A stretch of 64,000 nt of DNA, taken from positions 7,254,001 through 7,318,000 of the forward strand of contig BSBN01001687.1 of assembly GCA_027924645.1 (NCBI GenBank). Reading direction: 5' to 3'. Numbering within the stretch: the stretch's first letter is position 1; each line of letters begins with the position of its first letter. This stretch comes from Cunninghamia lanceolata (lineage: Eukaryota; Streptophyta; Pinopsida; Cupressales; Cupressaceae). A model generated the notes under the pieces. That model made no database searches and was not told the DNA's origin. It saw only the letters and a program-made list of their open reading frames with translations. Of this stretch, positions 47,256 through 59,300 are shown one piece after another. Both the position numbers and the translations under genes were made by a program.

Positions 47256-48495
47256 TGTAACGTCAAAAAATGTCCCCTTAGGGGCTTTTCCCTCACAAGG
47301 TTTAGCTCCCAGGTCTTTAGTATGCATTTAGGACATCTTAGTTCATATTTTGGCATCCCGATGGAATGAGGCCTAGGTTTCATGGCAAAGTGGACCTAGG
47401 AGGACCCCTTGACCTTAACCCTACCCAAAATAGGGGGGGAGGACTTGGGCACCCCCACCCTAGTCCTGCCCTATTTTGGGTCAGGTCCAAAATTTAAGTG
47501 TCAGTTTATGACCGTTATTTGGTCCTTTTGCCGACACAGTAAATTTTGATTTTTGAAATCTTGGTGGGAGTGCTTGTAGTTGCATATATAAGCATGCTTA
47601 GGCATTCATTTAGAAACTAGATGATCATTGTGAACTTTAGGCATTCTCAAGGTAATTCAAGGTTTTCTATTGTGTTGCAAGAGTAGACTTGTGTGTTTTG
47701 TGTGTTGATATTTGCAAATTTGAGCATCAAATTCCTCATGGCATGAAGAATATCTTCCTCCCATGAGAACTTCACTACAAGGTGAAATAATATTGTGTTT
47801 TCATCATTGATTCCTTTTTGCCTCTACCTCAAAAGGGCATGCACTCTTTTATCTGACAATGGTGTTCCAAGACTTAAGTGTCCTCTGAGGATTGACTGAG
47901 GCAAGCCTCTATACACCACAACCCCAAACCAAGTCTTGTGATTGCAGGTTATAGGTCTCACATTTGGGAAAAGTGGAGTTGCAGGAAGGATTGTTAGGCA
48001 TCAAGGATTCAAGATTTGAAGAAAAGGACATAGGAGCACTTCCAGGACTTGGGCGCTTGTTCTAGTGTCCTCCGCATCTGAGTTTCAGGAAACAAAAGTT
48101 ACAGGGCTGATCAGTGTTGGGAGGAGGTTCAGATCCTACAAAGAAACCGACACCTTGGACTTGGGTGCCCGCTCTAGTGTCCCCGATGGTTCCACTTCGG
48201 AACCCCCAAAATAGGTATTCTATAATTTGGTATTTTACTCCTATCTACAAGAGTTTTTTCTGTCATTCGTCAATTTGTTGTCATATTTGCATAATTAGGG
48301 TTTTAATGGTTAATTGGGCATAAGAGAAGGAAAATTAATAATTAAATTCCATAATCCAAGTTTCCCTACATCTCCAAGTGACCTAGGGTTTGATAGTTCT
48401 CATCACTTGACCCTAGATCCTGGAATGTATAGTGGAGAGGCAGATTTAAACATCTAAAATCTAAAACATTAACAAATCCAATTTTCCCCTAAACA
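47256..48495 (+). repeat. Gypsy-D 5' LTR
   Basis: TGTAACGTCA to CCTAAACA. It contains TATATAAG at 47585-47592. A GGACTTGGGCGC...CTAGTGTCC motif recurs at about 48046 and 48150, with a related block near 47425. No gene. Confidence 0.93.
47585..47592 (+). promoter_or_regulatory. TATA box in Gypsy-D 5' LTR
   Basis: TATATAAG within GCATATATAAGCATGC, conserved at 53064-53071 in the 3' LTR. Confidence 0.65.
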
Positions 48496-48498
48496 TTT

Positions 48499-48514
48499 TG
48501 GTGAACCCATGTTT
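48499..48514 (+). other. Gypsy-D primer-binding site (putative)
   Basis: TGGTGAACCCATGTTT, beginning four bases after the LTR. It differs from the site of Gypsy-A, B and C. The tRNA was not identified. Confidence 0.55.
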
Positions 48515-49204
48515 TTGGACTTAAATTGAAACTTGTTGAGTGTGTGTCTTCAGATTTGGATTGATTTCATTCATTCATATAGTCATTCATTTTATTGCAT
48601 TGAGAAAAATTCAAAAAAAAATGAAAATTTTGGAAAATACAAAAAAATTGCATTGTTTCGCTTACTAAATTGCATCAATTCTTTCTAAATTTTCCTAATT
48701 CATGATTTTTGCATCAGATCTAATATAAACTATAGAAAAATCCAAAATTTCAAAAATTTGCATTGCATTTTCATCATTTAATTGCTAGGGTTTTGTGAAA
48801 ATTTTGACAATTTTATATAACCTAGTAATTCCAAAATCTAGGGTTAGTAGGCAAAATCTTTTCTCAGATTTTTCTACGAATTTTAGAGGCTAATTAAAAT
48901 TAACATTTGGCTATAGTCTTTAATTTTAGTGTAAATTTTCATTTAGATTTAAAATATTTACAGTTTTGAATAGAAAATTTCAACAAAAACTAGCAATTTT
49001 GATGCATTTTCATTAAATTTGCATGAGCATTTACATGTTCAAGATTGAAAATTATTTTCAGATCTGAGAATATTTAATTTTCATCATAAATCAGACTTCA
49101 AAACATTCGCATAGCATTTTGTCCCAAGATCTCAAACCTAGGGCTTCAAAAACAACAATTTTCACTAAATTTGGCCTTATAGACTCTCCAAACTTGCACC
49201 ATAG
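48515..49204 (+). other. Gypsy-D leader, AT-rich part
   Basis: No gene seen. Low-complexity A/T-rich sequence with repeated AAAATTT and TTTTCATCATT words, ending in half a unit of the downstream repeat. Confidence 0.6.
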
Positions 49205-49915
49205 GTGTGTTGTGAAGAATATTTTTGCACTTATTCTATGTTATTAGGGTAATAATTTTCTTCCCCTCATAAAAAGCTTCACAACACCCTTTTAACAGGC
49301 TCTTGTAGTGAAAATTCAGTGAAAAACTACACATTTTGGCTATTTTTGCCCTAGGGTTTGACCTAGTTTGCACTCCAAGCATGTTGTGACACATTTTATG
49401 GATTGAGGTGACTAATATTATTCATATTATTTTCTTTACCTCCTGAAATTCATTACAACAGCTCTTTTGCTAGGTCTTGGAGTTTAAAAACCGTGGAAAA
49501 TAGCCTATTTTTGCTATATTTTCACTAGGATTTCACCTTAAGTGCCACTAAAAGCATGTTTTGTTGGGTATTTTTGCATCAATTGGTTGTTATTACTGAT
49601 ATTATTTTCTATACATCATCATTTTCCTCACAACACCCTTTGTTATGCCCTTTTGCATTGAGTTTTGGTGAAAAAAGTGCCTATTTTGACATATTTTCAC
49701 TATATTTTGACTTGGCATTATCTTTGATTTGCATTGAAAGTGTGTTGAGAAGGATAATTTTTCTGTTTTGGACTGATATCAGACATATAAATTTCTTCCC
49801 TCGATCAAAATCATTACAACATCCTTTGTTTCATTCATTGGCGTTGAAAACGTATCAAAAAATCAAGCATTCTGGGCTATTTTTGCTCTTGTCTTTTGCA
49901 CCAATTTTGAAAAGC
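49205..49915 (+). repeat. Four degenerate ~180-bp tandem repeats in Gypsy-D leader
   Basis: Units begin at 49205, 49379, 49554 and 49740, each with GCATGTTGTG-like sequence. Each continues through a TTATTTTC block, a (T)CACAACACCCTTT-like block about 75-90 bp in, and a CTATTTTTGC-like block near the end. Spacing is 174, 175 and 186 bp. The order of blocks is the same in all four, which single-base similarity alone would not give. Confidence 0.75.
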
Positions 49916-49954
49916 TTTCAAAATCTGATTTGGAATTGGTTTGAGCATAACAAC

Positions 49955-50989
49955 ATGGCCTCTAATCACAAAAGAAACAATAGGTTCCCTCCTAGACCTT
50001 ACATGAAAAGAAAGGCTCCTGAACCTGAAATTGTTTTCACACCTCATGATAGAACAATTGGAGACTCTGATGGACCTCTTTACATCATTGTGAAAATAAT
50101 GGGAAACCCCGTGAATGGAACTCTTATTGATCCCAATTGCATGTCTAATGTTTCCACTGAAGAGTTCCTCTTTTCACATCAACTAATGCAAGGTTCTTAT
50201 GATCTCTCGAGCATGATGATTAAGACACATAAAGGAACCTTTATGAAGCCTTTGGGTAAGATATCATTGTTAGTAACATTATCCAGAAAACATGTCAAAG
50301 AATGGTTTGATGTTGTCCCTATTTATGACCTCTTTCGCATTAAATTGGGACATCCTTGGCTAAAAGAAATGCAAGCTATCCCTTCAACAATACACCATTG
50401 TCTCAAATTCCCTCTGGATGGTCGTATAATCACCGTCCCTCGCAACAAGTATAAACCTTTGGTTCAGAAAACACATTACAAGTTGAATTACTTTTGGGAT
50501 AAAACTGAAGTACCTAGTCCTACACAAGTGACAAAAGATAAACAACCTGCATGTGAAGAGAACTTTAGACCGAAAGGACAAGGTCCCTATGCTGAGGTTC
50601 CTCCCCCAAAATCCTTACAAGGATCAGGAGGTCATTGTCAACAACAAAATGTTCCACCGCAACAAATAAGGTTTGATCCCAGTGCTCCATCTTCTAATTT
50701 GCACAAGCCTATGAAAGAGGATAGCCCTATCTTACAAGAGATAAGTGGTAAAAGAAGATGAAATAGAAAAGCAAGAGAAAGAAGAAAAAGAAGACAAGAA
50801 TATGCTATAAACCTTGCCTCTCAACAAGAAAACATTGATCCCAACATTCAACCAAACAATAATGATCCTAATGATAAACAACATGATGAACAAGATACGA
50901 ATTTGGCTATGGTACTATACATCCCACTATCCTCCAACATTAGGGAGTGGGAAGATGACGACGATGATTTTCTTATAGACAACTTCTAG
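49955..50989 (+). pseudogene. Gypsy-D retropepsin-like protein without active site
   Basis: ATG at 49955 (MASNHKRNNRFPPRP) chosen because upstream sequence is leader repeat. 345 codons to the TAG at 50987, with one TGA at 50759 in an Arg-rich stretch, likely from CGA. Residues about 40-145 match the protease region of plant gypsy pol: YIIVKIMGNPVNGTLID, then VVPIYDLFRIKLGHPWL and a PSTIHHCLKFP segment. The catalytic D-S/T-G reads D-P-N, so cleavage is unlikely. The C-terminus turns from basic (RKARERRKRRQ) to acidic (EWEDDDDD). No RT follows. It may be a relic, or a structural protein kept by the element. Confidence 0.75.
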
Positions 50990-52719
50990 CCCGGCAGGGT
51001 CCCTACAGGTAAGTATCTCTAACCCTTTATCTCTCTCATGATGTGCTTCCCCCGTGATGTGTTATATGTTGTTTAGGCCTCCTAGGATGACCTCAGATTC
51101 TCCCATAAGGTTCGAGATACCAGGAGACCACCTCCGTTGTGACCTTCTTCTATTTGTATCATCATTCTTCTATATTGCCCTCTCTCTGATTTCATTGTTG
51201 AGTGTTGTGTCTTACGGACATAGCGTCGTGGTTGGTGACCCAGGGGCACCCTCCTACATGATAGTCCCTAAGACACTTGTTTCTCCTCTCTTATTTATTG
51301 TTTCCCTTCCTCTAGTGTTTCCACCTAGCGGGCGGATGACGACAAACATTTATACTGATGCGAACCTAGTGTCCCTTTGGAGAGCAACCAACAAATGGAC
51401 TTAGTTCCTAATATGATGATGGGGTTGTTTATCTTATTCGACGCTTGGCTAGTGGAAGCACTCATGCTTTCTGTGTAGTGAATTTTATGATGTTTCTATC
51501 ACATTTACAAACCTTAACAATACTGCTGCTCTGTGCACCTTTGTTTTCCTTTGAATCTGGCCTTGGTGGTACTTGATTCAGAGAGCTTCGTGATATAGCC
51601 CTACGGTTATCCTCGAACTCTGAATTCGTTGTATAACCTTGGCTCTTTGTTTGGTCAATCATATGCATGGATGCTGTTTATCATAATTTTGTAGACACAA
51701 ACATGTTTCTTATAGGGATGTGTTTTTGGGAACATTTGGCGATCGTAAAGTACATCTCACCTCTGAGGGGCATGGGCTTTGCAAAAGTCGGTGTTCCCTT
51801 GTGTGTTTTCTTCCTACCTTAATGTGCTTGATATCAACCACCTTAAGGTGGGGGCATATATAAGGTAAGTTGTCTGTTGTAGATGTTAGCTATGTGCTTG
51901 TCCTTAGGTGCAGTCTAAAGACTTGCTCGATGAGTGCATCCTGCATCTTGAGTTTGTTTGCAATCAATCAATCAATCATGTAAGCCCTCTACAGAGGCGG
52001 GATATTGCATATATCCTTTTTATCTTAAGCCCTCTATGAAGGCGAGGGTGGTGTATTTCTCAGAGAATATTGCATCATCCTATCATTTTCAAAAGTCCTC
52101 TGCAGAGGCAGGGAATGGTTCTATGACTAACTCAACCCTTAAGCATGTTTTTGGTGATTGTTGTGGCGAAGCCCAATCATCGGTGTGTGCCTGTAATGTG
52201 CCTGAGATGGTGTTGGACCTAGAAATAGGTACACTCCATCGCTTGTCTGCCGTGTTTTCTCTGTGTCTTCAAGTGTGTGTGTTTTGGCATGCTTTTGTTG
52301 TGTGGCATGTTTGTTGCCCCATATGCAGTCTAAAGACTTGCTCAATGAGTGCATCCTGCATTTTGGGAGGTTTTGCGTGTCTTGCATGTGTGTTACCCCA
52401 TATATATAGTCTAAAGACATGCTTGATGAGTGCATCCTATATTATGGGATGTTTGTTTACTTTCCAGTACTTGCATTTGCATTTTATATATGAGAAAAAG
52501 AAAAGAAAAGATATCATTTCTATCTTCCATGCATTAATGTGTCTTCTATGCATTGACTATCTTCTCCGTGTTCTGCGTGACTGTAACTATCTTCTCCATG
52601 TTTTGTGTGCATGTTACTATCTTCTATGCGATTGGCGTGTCTTCTCTGTGCTTCATGTGTTTGTTGTGTTTGTGACCTTACTTTAATGCATGTATTGGCC
52701 TCGCGTTTATACATACATT
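50990..52719 (+). other. Gypsy-D 3' internal region with dispersed short repeats
   Basis: No convincing gene. AGTCTAAAGACTTGCTCGAT-type blocks recur at about 51912, 52327 and 52408, each followed by GAGTGCATCCTGCAT-like sequence. A hairpin-forming CCTCTACAGAGGC motif recurs at about 51982, 52030 and 52094. A CTATCTTCTCCGTG motif recurs three times near 52555-52635. A 242-codon open frame here is made of these repeats. Confidence 0.65.
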
Positions 52720-52734
52720 AAAGTGGGGGTTAAA
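52720..52734 (+). other. Gypsy-D polypurine tract
   Basis: AAAGTGGGGGTTAAA directly before the 3' LTR. Confidence 0.8.
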
Positions 52735-55035
52735 TGTAACGTCAGAAAATGTCCCCTTGGGGGCTTTTCCCTCATAAGGTTTAGCTCCTGGGTCTTTAGT
52801 ATGCATTTAGGACATCTTAGTTCATATTTTGGCATCCCGATGGAATGAGGCCTAGGTTTCATGGTAAAGTAGACCTAGGAGGACCCCTTGAGCTTAACCC
52901 TGCCCAAAATAGGGGGGGAGGACTTGGGCACCTGCGCCCTAGTCCTACCCTATTTTAGGTTAGGCGCAAAATTTAAGTGTCGGTTTATGACCGTTATTTG
53001 GTCCTTTTGCTGACACGGTAAGTTTTGATTTTTGAAATCTTGGTGGGAGTGCTTGTAGTTGCATATATAAGCATGCTTAGGCATTCATTTAGAAACTAGA
53101 TGATCATTGTGAACTTTAGGCATTCTCAAGCTGATTCAAGGCTTTCTATTGTGTTGCAAGAGTAGACTTGTGTGTTTTGTATGTTGATATTTACAGATTT
53201 GATGATGGGGAGCGCACAGTGGATTCCACAGACCAGGTCCTAATTCCTCACAATTGGCAAAAACTAACAAATGAACCGTTGGAACATTTCCACATGCTTT
53301 CTCAACATACATTCAAAACTTACGCCGATGCTAGTATCTTCGGCGGGACTCTTGTCATCGATGAATGCTCATACATTTAGGCCGATGCACCGATGGACCC
53401 ACCCCTCATTGGTGTGACGAATGCCTTCAGCTAAACCCTCAGATCTATCGCTGCCAACCGTTTCCTCCCGATGGATCTTTGTCGGTGTAAGCTATCCCTC
53501 GTCACCCCGACACAAACATTAGACCACGACTGCCTTTCAATGGCTTGAACCTCTCTTCGGCCAGACCATCCTCGTCACTTTGATCAAGGAATGCTTCGTT
53601 GATGGCCACGGTCTCACCAATAATGATTTCAACTCCTCCAATCAAACCCTAGCACATGGAGATGCTAGGCGATCTACTATGCACACTCCAATTTGGTCCT
53701 CTGCGTCGCTGAATAGGAAAACAAAACAAAAAACAAAAAACACATATTGTACAATGAAGCCATTCCACTAATTTTGATAGAAATCTTATCAGTGGAATGC
53801 TTCACATTGCCATATCGCAACAACAGAAAGCACAGGAGAATGGAAAACTATAGCTAAACAATTTGTAATTACAGGAAACAAAAATTGAATTGACAAAATA
53901 GAATAGCTTTATTTCTTTCGAATACAATCACATTCACACCCTTCTTCGATCTAATTACATTTGATGATCATTTGATTCATTCCTCTGGGCATTTATCAAC
54001 TCACCCTAAGTAGTACTGAACTGACTCCAAGCGGCTGGGAGATCGATTCCAAGCGACTGGGAGACCAACAGTCTAACCACTAACAATTGACAACCATGAC
54101 CTAAGTCCCTTGGGACTTACAAAATGAACCTAGATACAAACAGAAATGACATGCATTGATCAAATAGACCTTATTACAATGCAAACATGATTTCCTAAAC
54201 AAAACATGATTTTAAATGCCTCATGGAGGCCACCTTGTGTTAGGTGCTCCTACACCATTTGAGCATCAAATTTCTCATGGCATGAAGAACATCTTCCTCC
54301 CATGAGAGATTCACTATAAGGTGACATAATATTGTGTTTTCATCATTGATTCCTTTTTGCCTCTGCCTCACAAGGGCATGCACTCTTTTATCTAACAATG
54401 GTGTTCAGAGACTTAAGTGTCCTTCAAGGATTGACTGAAGCAAGCCTCTAAACACCACAACCCCCAAACCAAGTATTGTGATTGTAGGTTATAAGTGTCG
54501 CATTTGGGAAAAGTGGAGTTGCGGGAAGGATTGGTAGGCATCAAGGATTTAGGATCTGAAGAAAAGGACACAGGAGCACTTCAAGGACTTGGGCACTCAC
54601 TCTAGTGTCCTCCACATCTGAGTTTCAGGAAATAAAAGTTACAGGGTTGATCAGTGTCAGGAGGAGGTCCAGATCTTGTGAAGAAACCGGCACCTTGGAC
54701 TTGGGCGCCCACTCTAGTGTCCCCGATGGTTTCGCTCTGGAACCCCAAAAATAGGTATTCTGTAATTTGGTATTTTACTCCTGTCTGCAAGAGCTTTTTC
54801 TGTCATTCATCAATTTGTTGTCGTATTTGCATAATTAGGGTTTTAATGGTTAATTGGGCATAAGAGAAGGAAAATTAATAATTAAATTCCCTAATCCATG
54901 TTTTCCTACATCTACAAATGACCTAGGGTATGATAGTGCTCGTCACTTGACCTTAGATCCTTGAATGTATAGTGGAGAGGCAGATTTAAACACCTAAAAT
55001 CTAAAACATTAACAAATCCAATTTTCCCCTAAACA
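52735..55035 (+). repeat. Gypsy-D 3' LTR, interrupted
   Basis: Matches 47256-48495 in two pieces (52735-53202 and 54257-55035) around a foreign 1,054-bp insert. A TATA box lies at 53064-53071. Confidence 0.92.
53203..54256. mobile_element. 1,054-bp insertion of unresolved type in Gypsy-D 3' LTR
   Basis: Absent from the partner LTR, where the site reads once. Flanked by a direct repeat ATTTGA (53197-53202 and 54257-54262). It starts TGATGGGGAGCGC and ends GGTGCTCCTACACC; the ends are only weakly inverted. It is richer in G+C in its first half than its surroundings, with a 70-codon open piece (53168-53380) that mostly lies inside it. A minus-strand AATAAA lies near 53910. No transposase and no poly(A) tail. 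It could be a non-autonomous transposon or a solo LTR with a TG...CA core. Confidence 0.75.
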
Positions 55036-55040
55036 GCTTC

Positions 55041-57549
55041 CAGTTCAATCAAGTAGAGCTAAGTTGTGTTTGCAAATAGAGGATAAAAGGTATATATTCA
55101 TTCTGCTAAGTTATGTTCATATGCACAGAAGTGTTATCAGGTGGATTACAGTACATTATGCAGATGCTTATAAGAAGAAATGAAATCAACAGATTTTGCA
55201 TTAAATACTATTTTTCATTCATAATAACAAATGTATGGTGTCCCACACAAGTCGTGGGATTAACTCTTTCAATGTAATATAAAAGTAAGATATACATTTG
55301 AGGGAAAAGAAGTGCATATGAAAAGGAAAGGCATCCATCATTGCCTGGGTGATGAGGATGAACATTGATCTGCTGCATTTTCAGCTCCTTTTGTTTCTGC
55401 TCTAGAAATGCCTACAAGAGTTGAGAAAATTTGGTGTTAGAGCTCAGGATACATTTTCTTATTATATGCAATTCAATTTCAACAAACATATAGTGTACTC
55501 TCATAAGGCATTGTAACAATTTTGTAGCATCTTAGAAATGTTCAGAAGAGCATAAGAGTATCATCAAATCATAGAACATCATTGGAACCTTTTGGTTTCA
55601 CTTGTTTTATCTAATATGTTTGTTCACTGTGCAAGTATAGGTGAAATTTTCATTGTTGGATCATTCTATTTGATGTCACAATATGTGGAGTGAAATGGGC
55701 TCCCACAAGGGTTGAGCCCAGTCTGCTGCCCTCTTATTTTAAAGAGGGATGAGAATGTAAAAGAATCACATTTTTTCTAGTGATGAACATATATTTCATC
55801 ACTTATGATAGTGAGTTAGTTGACTTCACTATCATGAAGGATAAAATGCCTGCTCCATTGGAACACCATAAGAGAAAGCAACCACCATGTCAAAGATAGT
55901 AAGCTTCTTAAAAACAAATCACAGTGGATTCATAAAAGTGAAGATAGAAAACATACTCTTCTGAATTAGTGATGTTTTCAAAGCCAATGCTAGAACAGTC
56001 CATGAAAGAGTTCCAATGTGTAAATGTTGATGGCAAGGAATGATGGGGGTTGGAGAGTTCATAGTGAAAATAATGATCTTGAGGAAGATGTAGATGCTAT
56101 CATGTTCTCAGAAGAGACATTACATAGGAAATATCCTTTGAAATCTATGGATGTCATGCACACTTTTGCATTACATATTGATAACTACATTGAAAGAAAG
56201 CACCTCCTACTGCCTTTACAAATCAAGGGAAGGTTAATGGGCATGGTGAAAGTTAAATGGTGAAAAATGCTTTTCTGAAACCCAAAGGGTGCAACTAAGG
56301 GAAAGTGGAAAAAGCATCATATTGGATGCTAATCTTCTATTTGAGACTCATGGAGTAGATGTTTCTGTCCATTGAACTCATAAAATTGTAAGAGAGGTTG
56401 ATCCAATGATATAAGTAGTAGAAAGTCAGAAGAAAATAGGTGCATTTCTCCCAAATGGTGGATTAATGGGATATGCTTGCAAAGATCAAAATGGAGAATA
56501 GTAGTTGTTGGACTATTACTTCATAAATCTGGGTCCTTCTAGGTCAAAACATCTGTTGTTGGAGAGTCAGAGCATGTTATCCTAAAATATGGAGTTACAT
56601 TTAATGAGATTCAAAATGTGATTTGAGATACAATAGTGCCAGTGTTTGTGTCATAAAAGAAGCATATCATTTAAGGACAGTCCTTTGTGATGAATGGATG
56701 CTTATCATGATGAATGCAATGGACAGGTGAGAACACAAAATTTTGTGCATGAAATAGTGGAAGGACACGATAACATTGAGTCTTTCTAGTGAATATTCAT
56801 ATAGATGATAGTGGAGTTTGTGCAGTCTCAAGGCAGTAGACAATGATGAAACCCTAAGAAATCACACCATAAGTTTCCACCATGCACAAGAAGATAGTCC
56901 AGCAGCCAATTACAACAGGAGCAAGAAACTTCATTTTGTAAAGTACAGTCAAGGTTTCAAAGAGTAGTGAAAGGTCTATGGCAGGGGTAAAAACCTTATA
57001 GTGGAGTCTATCACAGTGATTAAGGGGCATAGTGTCAAGAGCATGAAGGTTGCATAAATGTCATAAGCTAATTTGATCATACCCAATTGACAATGAATGG
57101 ACCAAAGGGCAGAGTTAACATAGTGCATAGTCCCAGTGCATAATAGAATGATACCAATGTCATAGTGTGGAGCCACAAAGTGTGCAATGATGTTTTATAT
57201 CATTGTCAAAGAGTAAACAATGAACTCTTTGATATTCACTGTCAAATGAAGTAGAAGGTGCAATGATAAGAAACCACTATCATGAGTGTTAAGAATCATA
57301 TTATAAGTCATGGTATCAAGATCAATGCAAATAAAGATTGTCTAAGGTCTACATAATTCACAAAGTGAGAAGCTACCTCTTTTGAGGGAACAATCACCTC
57401 ATAACCATACAAGGAAGTGCAGTTCAGGGTTTTGAGAGGAGATTTGACAAAGATACATGCCACAGTCCTTCCACAGTTTCTTGTTCTATGTTATTCCATA
57501 GACCATACATGTAATCATTGTCAAAGCATGTTAGAGGGACAGTCATGTG
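55041..57549. other. Decayed sequence right of Gypsy-D
   Basis: Should begin with the interrupted Gypsy-C interior, but no pol domain can be read. One protein-like piece at 56024-56263 (EEDVDAIMFSEETLHRKYPL) and another near 56540-56650 (VVGESEHVILKYGVTFNEI) suggest very old coding sequence of unknown kind. Short TGACAGT/CATTGTCA words are frequent from 56700. No border of Gypsy-C could be placed. Confidence 0.45.
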
Positions 57550-57655
57550 TAATGACTGTACTTCAATTAGAATAGTCCAAATAAGAAAGCATAGGAACAT
57601 AAATGATTTTACCTCAATTAGAACAGTCCAAATAAGAAAGCATAGGAACAACATG
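57550..57655. repeat. 51-bp tandem repeat, two units
   Basis: TCAATTAGAATAGTCC at 57563 recurs as TCAATTAGAACAGTCC at 57614, followed in both by AAATAAGAAAGCATAGGAAC. The period of 51 keeps a frame on the minus strand, but nothing else supports coding. Confidence 0.85.
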
Positions 57656-59053
57656 AGAGCATTTATTCACTGTCACAAGGTATGAGACCTAACAATGCTT
57701 TAATCATGACAAACAAGCTACAAAGGAGCATTAAGTATCTGAAGATGAAAAGAAAAGCAACACAGTCAAACATCTCATTTTCCTTCATGTTCTATCAAGA
57801 AATCAAATATGTATAGTGGTTCATCTCAGTGAGTACGAGTAGAGGGTTTCATAAAACCCTAGTTGTGACAGATAAACACAGCATACAGCATTTTAAAAAA
57901 CCAGTGTATGGATAATGTCCAGAATTCAATAAAGTTGTATTTTCATGTCAAATCAATGGCTATTCATTATGCTGAGAGTAAATCTTTCAAAAACATGAAG
58001 GAAAACAAAATATGGACTGTGTATTTTTGCTTATGAACAAATACACAGAAAGACACAAATATATGCATCTCAGAAGGAGCTCGAAACAAGTTTTTTGTAC
58101 AGATAATTAAAAATTGGTGCAAATTTTACACACTGAAAGCTTACCATGCTTAGATGTGTTGATTCTTCATAGGATATGCAAGTTTTCCACCATGAAAATC
58201 CTCCATGAAACTCTAGAGCAAATCCTACCTTGGCAGCGCTTAGAAATAGTAAGTGCAAAGTGAAGTGGGATAAGGGCTTTCTTGGATCCTTTTTGTCATT
58301 AGGGTATTTTTACCCTAAGTGGTCAATGGGAAAGAGGCATTTTTTCCTTTCTTTTATCATTTTGAAACATAAAACTAATGCCCATGACCTTGTCATATGT
58401 ATGCCTAGCAATAAAGGTAAGCTCCCTTATTATCATTTGCATTGACTTCTCAATATGGTCGAATCATGACTTTACTTTCTTTTGCATTGAATTTGAAATG
58501 TAAATTATTTAATTTAAATGATATTTTTATAAATCATTAAATCAAATTGCTATTTTAAATGTAAAATGGAGTACCATACCTTGTAAGTGCTTTTATGAGT
58601 TTTGTTGAGTCTTCATGTCTTGCAAGCATCTTGGAGTTAGTTGTTGTAGTTGGTCGACCAGGGGAGAGAATATAGGAGTGATTCATCACCTTTTTGGAGG
58701 GAATGAGAACATTTAGACATCAGTTTCCTATGCCTTTATGATAGACTTGGTCAAACTTGACCTTTTCAACATATTGGAGCTCTTTTGGGGGAGTTTTGGT
58801 TGCTATTTTTTGGGCTTTTTGGAGGCATCCAACCCAAAGGAGTTTTTAAATCCTTTTTTGGTGGATTTTTGGAGGGAGTTTAGGATATAGTCACTTGGTT
58901 GACTCATTTACACTTAGTTCTGATTATGCTCTAGCTAGTACTTTGTGATTTTTGGAGTCCTTTTGTAGATTCTGCATTTTCTGTAACTCTTTTGAACATG
59001 TATACCAGTGATGACCTTGGACCTCAATGATTTTAAGTATTTTGCCTTCTCAC
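57656..59053. other. Unassigned stretch left of CACTA element
   Basis: No gene seen on either strand. 58620-59050 is T/G-rich with repeated GGAGTTTT and TTTTTGGAGG words, similar in style to LTR sequence, but no partner copy lies in the window. Confidence 0.45.
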
Positions 59054-59070
59054 CACTAGTAGAAATATGG
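59054..59070 (+). repeat. CACTA terminal repeat, left
   Basis: CACTAGTAGAAATATGG. It should recur inverted at the unseen right end. Confidence 0.85.
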
Positions 59071-59075
59071 AAAAT

Positions 59076-59300
59076 AAATGACCAAGTGACTAAAACTTTT
59101 AGTCATGTGACCAAACTTTTAATCATGTGACTAAAACTTTTTGCAACATAGCTATAAATGACTAATTTGGTCATCGGTTGAAATGACTAAATAAATGGCC
59201 AAATAAATGACTAATTTGGTCATCGGGCAAAAAACATAGCTAAATAATTGGTTAGACAAATAAAATTGACTAAATAAAAGACTAAATAAATTCCTCTATT
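59076..59300 (+). repeat. Sub-terminal repeats of CACTA element
   Basis: Repeated GTGACTAAAACTTTT and TAATTTGGTCATCGG units plus many AAATGACTAA words; several are inverted (TTTAGTCATGTGAC). In this superfamily such arrays bind the element's own regulatory protein (family knowledge). Confidence 0.75.

Larger units (their letters stand above)
47256..55035 (+). mobile_element. Gypsy-D: non-autonomous LTR element with retropepsin-like ORF
   Basis: LTRs at 47256-48495 (1,240 bp) and 52735-55035 (1,240 bp after removing a 1,054-bp insertion and its 6-bp duplication). Perfect TSD GCTTC (47251-47255 and 55036-55040). PPT at 52720-52734. The internal region, 4.2 kb, holds one open frame related to gypsy protease, a repeat-built leader and a long non-coding 3' part. 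No RT, RNase H or integrase was found. Confidence 0.92.

Noticed and set aside
51958..52686. 242-codon plus-strand open frame
   Set aside because: Built from the dispersed short repeats before the Gypsy-D PPT; Cys/Leu-rich translation without domain and with repeats out of step with codons.
48114..54863. Duplicate 69-codon frames at 48114 and 54654
   Set aside because: Same position in the two Gypsy-D LTRs; LTR sequence only.
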